Positions 60,940-64,000 of a stretch of 64,000 nt of DNA are shown here, one piece after another (positions within the stretch are counted from its first letter, which is position 1; each line of letters begins with the position of its first letter). A model generated the notes under the pieces. That model ran no database searches. It had not been told where the DNA came from and saw nothing but the letters and a program-made list of their open reading frames with translations. The translations under genes were made by a program, and so were the position numbers. Source of the stretch: Candidatus Obscuribacterales bacterium (GTDB lineage Bacteria; Cyanobacteriota; Vampirovibrionia; Obscuribacterales; Obscuribacteraceae). The DNA lies in NCBI GenBank assembly GCA_020054205.1, contig JAGVLS010000021.1, forward strand, positions 124,001 to 188,000, given 5' to 3'.

Positions 60940-62124
60940 TTTAGCTAGAATTACGCCTTTATCGGCAAAATCATTGATTTGTTTTTCATCGTAACCAACG
61001 GATTGCAAAACCGATGTTGTTGCTGCTCTAATATCGAATGCTAATTTGTCATTTTTGTTATCATCACGCTTAGTCTCTGCAAAACAAAATGAGATCGGGG
61101 TTCTTAGCTGAGGGACTTTACCTAAAATTGGATGCATTATATGAGTAATCATAGAATAATCGTCCGCAGGTAAAAAATTAAGAGCTTCTTCAAGGGTATT
61201 TACTGGAGATACACAGCAATTACTATCAGCAAAAATTTCTATCCATTCAGACAAAGCTTTCTTAGCAATTTCTACCTCCAATAAATCTTTCAGTTTTTTG
61301 CTTGGACCTAATGGATACGCATCGACAAGATCTGGTCTGCTTATGCGCTCACAGAATATTGACCAAAATTGTGGTTCAAGAGAAGCAACTGCTAAATAAC
61401 GATCATCTTTGCACTTGTACACACTGTAATTAGCTAATTGATCTCGGTATGCAGGATTACCTTCTTTTGGCTCTTCGCCCGTGTACAATAAAGCTGTCGA
61501 TAATATGCTTTGCGTAGCCAAAGTAGAGTCGAACATACTTATATCAACATGTCTGCCTTTACCTATTTTTTCTCGTTCAAATAAAATGCTAACTACTGAT
61601 AATGCAGCATATAAAGCTGACATATAATCTGATACTAATACACCAGATACTAGAGGACGCCCATCTGTTTGCCGCGTCGAATTAAGCACACCAGATTCTG
61701 CCTGGAAGTTTAAATCATGCCCTGGGCGCAGACGATATTTAGAATTTTGTCCGTATCCTGATATAGAACAAAAAACTATTTTTTCGTTTATCTCTTTGAG
61801 CTTTCCATAGCCAATACCTAGCCTACTCATTACACCAGGTCGAAAGTTTTCCAGTACTACATCAGCTTTTTCTACAAGACGATTTATTATTTCTATGCCT
61901 TCTTTACTTTTCAAATTTATGGCAATACGTTTTTTATTGCGATGAAGGCTCCAATAATAAAGACTTTCTCCTTCAATAATTGGTGGTAAACGCTGAGCCA
62001 GTCCAGGTTTCAAAGACTCAACGCGAATAGTATTACAACCCAAATCAGTGAGAATAGTTGAACAAAGTTCACCAGGAAGAAGATGTGTGAAGTCCAATAA
62101 GGTAATATTTGTTAGCGGTAACAT
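60931..62124 (-). CDS. CaiB/BaiF-family CoA transferase or racemase
   Basis: A 397-residue class III CoA transferase-fold protein: LLDFTHLLPGELCSTILTDLG, NKKRIAINLKSKEG, DVVLENFRPGVMSRLGIGY (about 85-103), ISGYGQNSKYRLRPGHDLNFQAESG with the His-Asp pair of alpha-methylacyl-CoA racemases, and GKGRHVDISMFDS near 205. GHDLNF points to a racemase-like member rather than formyl-CoA transferase. Start at ATG 62124 (GTG 62127 is adjacent). Convergent with the TetR gene, overlap 9 nt. Confidence 0.9.
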   Translation of the reverse strand: MLPLTNITLLDFTHLLPGELCSTILTDLGCNTIRVESLKPGLAQRLPPIIEGESLYYWSLHRNKKRIAINLKSKEGIEIINRLVEKADVVLENFRPGVMSRLGIGYGKLKEINEKIVFCSISGYGQNSKYRLRPGHDLNFQAESGVLNSTRQTDGRPLVSGVLVSDYMSALYAALSVVSILFEREKIGKGRHVDISMFDSTLATQSILSTALLYTGEEPKEGNPAYRDQLANYSVYKCKDDRYLAVASLEPQFWSIFCERISRPDLVDAYPLGPSKKLKDLLEVEIAKKALSEWIEIFADSNCCVSPVNTLEEALNFLPADDYSMITHIMHPILGKVPQLRTPISFCFAETKRDDNKNDKLAFDIRAATTSVLQSVGYDEKQINDFADKGVILAKSV

Positions 62125-62203
62125 CACTAATTATTTCCCAGAAAAGTTTATATGACTAATGTGATGTTACCATGTCTTAGATAAAATCATGACCGAGAAT
62201 TAG

Positions 62204-62995
62204 ATGACTCATAATAGTAAACAGGATTTTTCAAAGCAAGTTGCCATTATCACCGGTGGTGGCACGGGACTTGGCAAGGCAATAGCTATTGAACTTGCAA
62301 GACGTGGTGCATCAGTAGTTATAGCCAGTCGAAAACCTGAAAATTTAAATTCAGCACTAACAGAAATTGTTAAACAAAATAGTTCTGCAACGTCGTTTCA
62401 AGTTGATGTACGTAAGCCTGATCAAGTTAAAGCTTTAGTTGAATTTACTAAGAGTAAATTTGGAAAAATTGATATTTTGGTTAATAATGCGGCAGGGAAT
62501 TTTCTAATACCATCTGAAAAATTATCACCCAACGGTTGGGATAGCGTTGTCGGCATAGTATTAAACGGCACTTGGTATTGTTCAAGCTTTTGTGGACAAG
62601 AAATGATTAAACAAAAGTCCGGCACAATTTTAAATATTATTGCCACATATGCTTGGACTGGTGCACCAGGCGTAGTACATTCAGCATCAGCCAAAGCTGG
62701 TGTTTTAGCTATGACCAGAACACTAGCAGCCGAGTGGGGGAAATATAATATTCGTGTAAATGCGCTTGCACCAGGAATTATGATTACAGAAGGTGCATCA
62801 AAAAATTTATTGTTTGATACTGAAGATGTTCAAGAAAAAATTCTGAAAAAAATTCCTCTAAATCGTTTTGCTGATGTAAATGAAATTGCTAAATTAGCAG
62901 CATTTTTATGTTCGGAAGATGCATCATATATTACTGGTGACACCATGACAGCCGATGGTGGACGCTGGTTGAGCAATGGGATATTAAGCTTGTAA
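62204..62995 (+). CDS. SDR oxidoreductase, 2,4-dienoyl-CoA reductase-like
   Basis: A 263-residue short-chain dehydrogenase. The cofactor motif TGGGTGLGKA (16-25) and NNAAGNF (about 94-100) match the 2,4-dienoyl-CoA reductase subgroup, as does SASAKAGVLAMTRTLAAEWGKY, where the classical Tyr of YxxxK is Ser, normal for this subgroup but not others. It reduces polyunsaturated fatty acyl-CoA with NADPH so that beta-oxidation can proceed. With the CaiB-type gene it points to acyl-CoA turnover. The transporter starts at its stop (TAATG). Confidence 0.9.
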   Translation: MTHNSKQDFSKQVAIITGGGTGLGKAIAIELARRGASVVIASRKPENLNSALTEIVKQNSSATSFQVDVRKPDQVKALVEFTKSKFGKIDILVNNAAGNFLIPSEKLSPNGWDSVVGIVLNGTWYCSSFCGQEMIKQKSGTILNIIATYAWTGAPGVVHSASAKAGVLAMTRTLAAEWGKYNIRVNALAPGIMITEGASKNLLFDTEDVQEKILKKIPLNRFADVNEIAKLAAFLCSEDASYITGDTMTADGGRWLSNGILSL

Positions 62996-64000
62996 TGATA
63001 GACAAAGTCACAAATCAAGCATCTAGATTAGAAATATTTGCCTGGGCAATGTTTGATTTTGCTAACTCATCTTATAGTACCGTCGTTGCCACAACAATAT
63101 TTAGCGCTTATTTCATACAAGTAATTGCTGGCAATCTTGAAACTACTCATCATGGCGCTGGTACTTTATTACTTACATGTGCAATTACAATATCTAGTTT
63201 ATTAATAGTATTTTCGGCTCCCATTATTGGTGCAATTGCTGATGCACGTGCTTGCAAAAAACGCTTTTTGGTCAAAACCACATTCATATGTATTGGTTCT
63301 ACAATATGTCTAGCTCTAGTTAAACCTGGTGAAATAAATCTTGCAGTCTTTCTTTTGATATTAGCCAATTTTGCCTTTGGTACTGGGGAAAATTTAATTG
63401 CTGCATTTCTTCCAGAAATTGCAAACAGAAATGAAATGGGTCGAGTATCAGCTTTTGGCTGGACATTAGGTTATACCGGCGGCTTATTGGTTTTGTTGGC
63501 ATGCTTTATTTATGTATCAGCAGCAGAAAAAGCTGGACAAAGCCAAATACAATATGTGCCAATCACACTATTTATTACTGCCTTATTTTTTGCTCTTGGC
63601 TCATCAATAACATTTCTTATTTTGAAAGAACGTGCTGTTGCTGATACTACACTTACAAATAAATCTGTAATTAAAGCTGCTCTAGCGAGACTCTCTAGTA
63701 CATTTAATCATGCTAAACATTACAAAGACTTATTTATGTTTTTAATTATATTGTTCTTTTATAGCTCCGGCATTGCACCAAGTATATTGCTCGCTTCGGT
63801 ATACGCTCAAAAGGTGATTGGTTTTACTACCCACGATTGTATAATAATGATATTTGTTGTAAATATTATTGCTGCTGGTGGCGCTTATATTTTTGGTTAT
63901 ATACAAGACAAATTAGGTTCAGTACCAACTTTAAGGATTGCTCTATTTATTTGGATTTTAGCAACAGTAATTGCTTATTTATCCGAGACTCGTTTTATAT
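62995..64000 (+). CDS. UMF1-family MFS transporter, 3' end cut by window edge
   Basis: The frame from ATG 62995 is open to the right edge, giving about 335 residues. It begins with EIFAWAMFDFANSSYSTVVATTIFSAYF, the N terminus of the UMF1 (Atg22-like) family in the major facilitator superfamily, and later has NLIAAFLPEIANRNEMGRVS and AFGWTLGYTGGLLV. At least nine membrane segments are visible. Substrates of UMF1 proteins are little known (amino acids are exported by yeast Atg22). It overlaps the SDR stop by one nucleotide, so it is translated with it. Confidence 0.9.
   Translation, partial: MIDKVTNQASRLEIFAWAMFDFANSSYSTVVATTIFSAYFIQVIAGNLETTHHGAGTLLLTCAITISSLLIVFSAPIIGAIADARACKKRFLVKTTFICIGSTICLALVKPGEINLAVFLLILANFAFGTGENLIAAFLPEIANRNEMGRVSAFGWTLGYTGGLLVLLACFIYVSAAEKAGQSQIQYVPITLFITALFFALGSSITFLILKERAVADTTLTNKSVIKAALARLSSTFNHAKHYKDLFMFLIILFFYSSGIAPSILLASVYAQKVIGFTTHDCIIMIFVVNIIAAGGAYIFGYIQDKLGSVPTLRIALFIWILATVIAYLSETRFI

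Overview
The window is AT-rich, densely packed bacterial chromosome with about 58 protein genes, two tRNA genes and almost no free space. The best reading is a non-photosynthetic member of the Cyanobacteriota (Melainabacteria/Vampirovibrionia type). Evidence: RecG has the roughly 135-residue N-terminal extension typical of cyanobacterial RecG, there is a DUF151 bifunctional-nuclease homologue, TPR proteins are unusually many, and no photosynthesis gene is seen. Sec-exported solute-binding proteins and probable lipoproteins fit a diderm envelope. The lineage is an inference; no rRNA is present to settle it.

Layout. 1-8.8 kb: a truncated unknown protein, recG, an MglA-type GTPase, rpmB, then (minus) tpiA, tRNA-Ser, prfA, prmC and hslO. 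9-17.4 kb: a TPR protein, cobS, and a minus-strand operon of a PDZ protein, a TIM-barrel isomerase/epimerase-like protein, a GH38 mannosidase and a small protein. 17.6-25.8 kb: mdh, a membrane protein, an NTF2-like protein, lspA-rluD-LapA-like, DUF151 nuclease, tRNA-Leu, a HerA/FtsK-type ATPase and a c-type cytochrome. 26-31 kb: murA, aspartokinase, a coiled-coil repeat protein and comM/yifB. 31-38.8 kb: a HigB/HigA-like toxin-antitoxin pair bracketed by near-identical 36-bp direct repeats, then a BMP-family (nucleoside-type) ABC transporter with three tandem binding proteins. 38.9-44.5 kb: aspartyl-tRNA synthetase running in frame into a TPR lipoprotein, several uncharacterised small proteins, rpsU and a kinesin-light-chain-like TPR protein preceded by a 40-residue microprotein. 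44.6-49 kb: DUF47-PiT phosphate uptake, an S41 protease lacking a visible PDZ domain, an HTH/coiled-coil protein and ribokinase. 49-52 kb: a TPR-AAA ATPase directly followed by a TPR-membrane-TPR-TonB_C protein. 52-60.2 kb: a molybdenum operon (xdhA, xdhB, xdhC, an LRR protein, an FdhF/YdeP-type oxidoreductase) divergent from a TetR regulator. 60.9-64 kb: a CaiB-type CoA transferase/racemase, a 2,4-dienoyl-CoA-reductase-like SDR and a truncated UMF1-type transporter.

The most notable points are the AspRS-TPR read-through at a seven-A run (one A fewer would end AspRS at 594 residues), the repeat-flanked toxin-antitoxin cassette, the coupled TPR-AAA/TonB_C gene pair, and an LRR protein translationally coupled inside a molybdoenzyme operon. 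No CRISPR array, rRNA, transposase or phage structural gene was seen.
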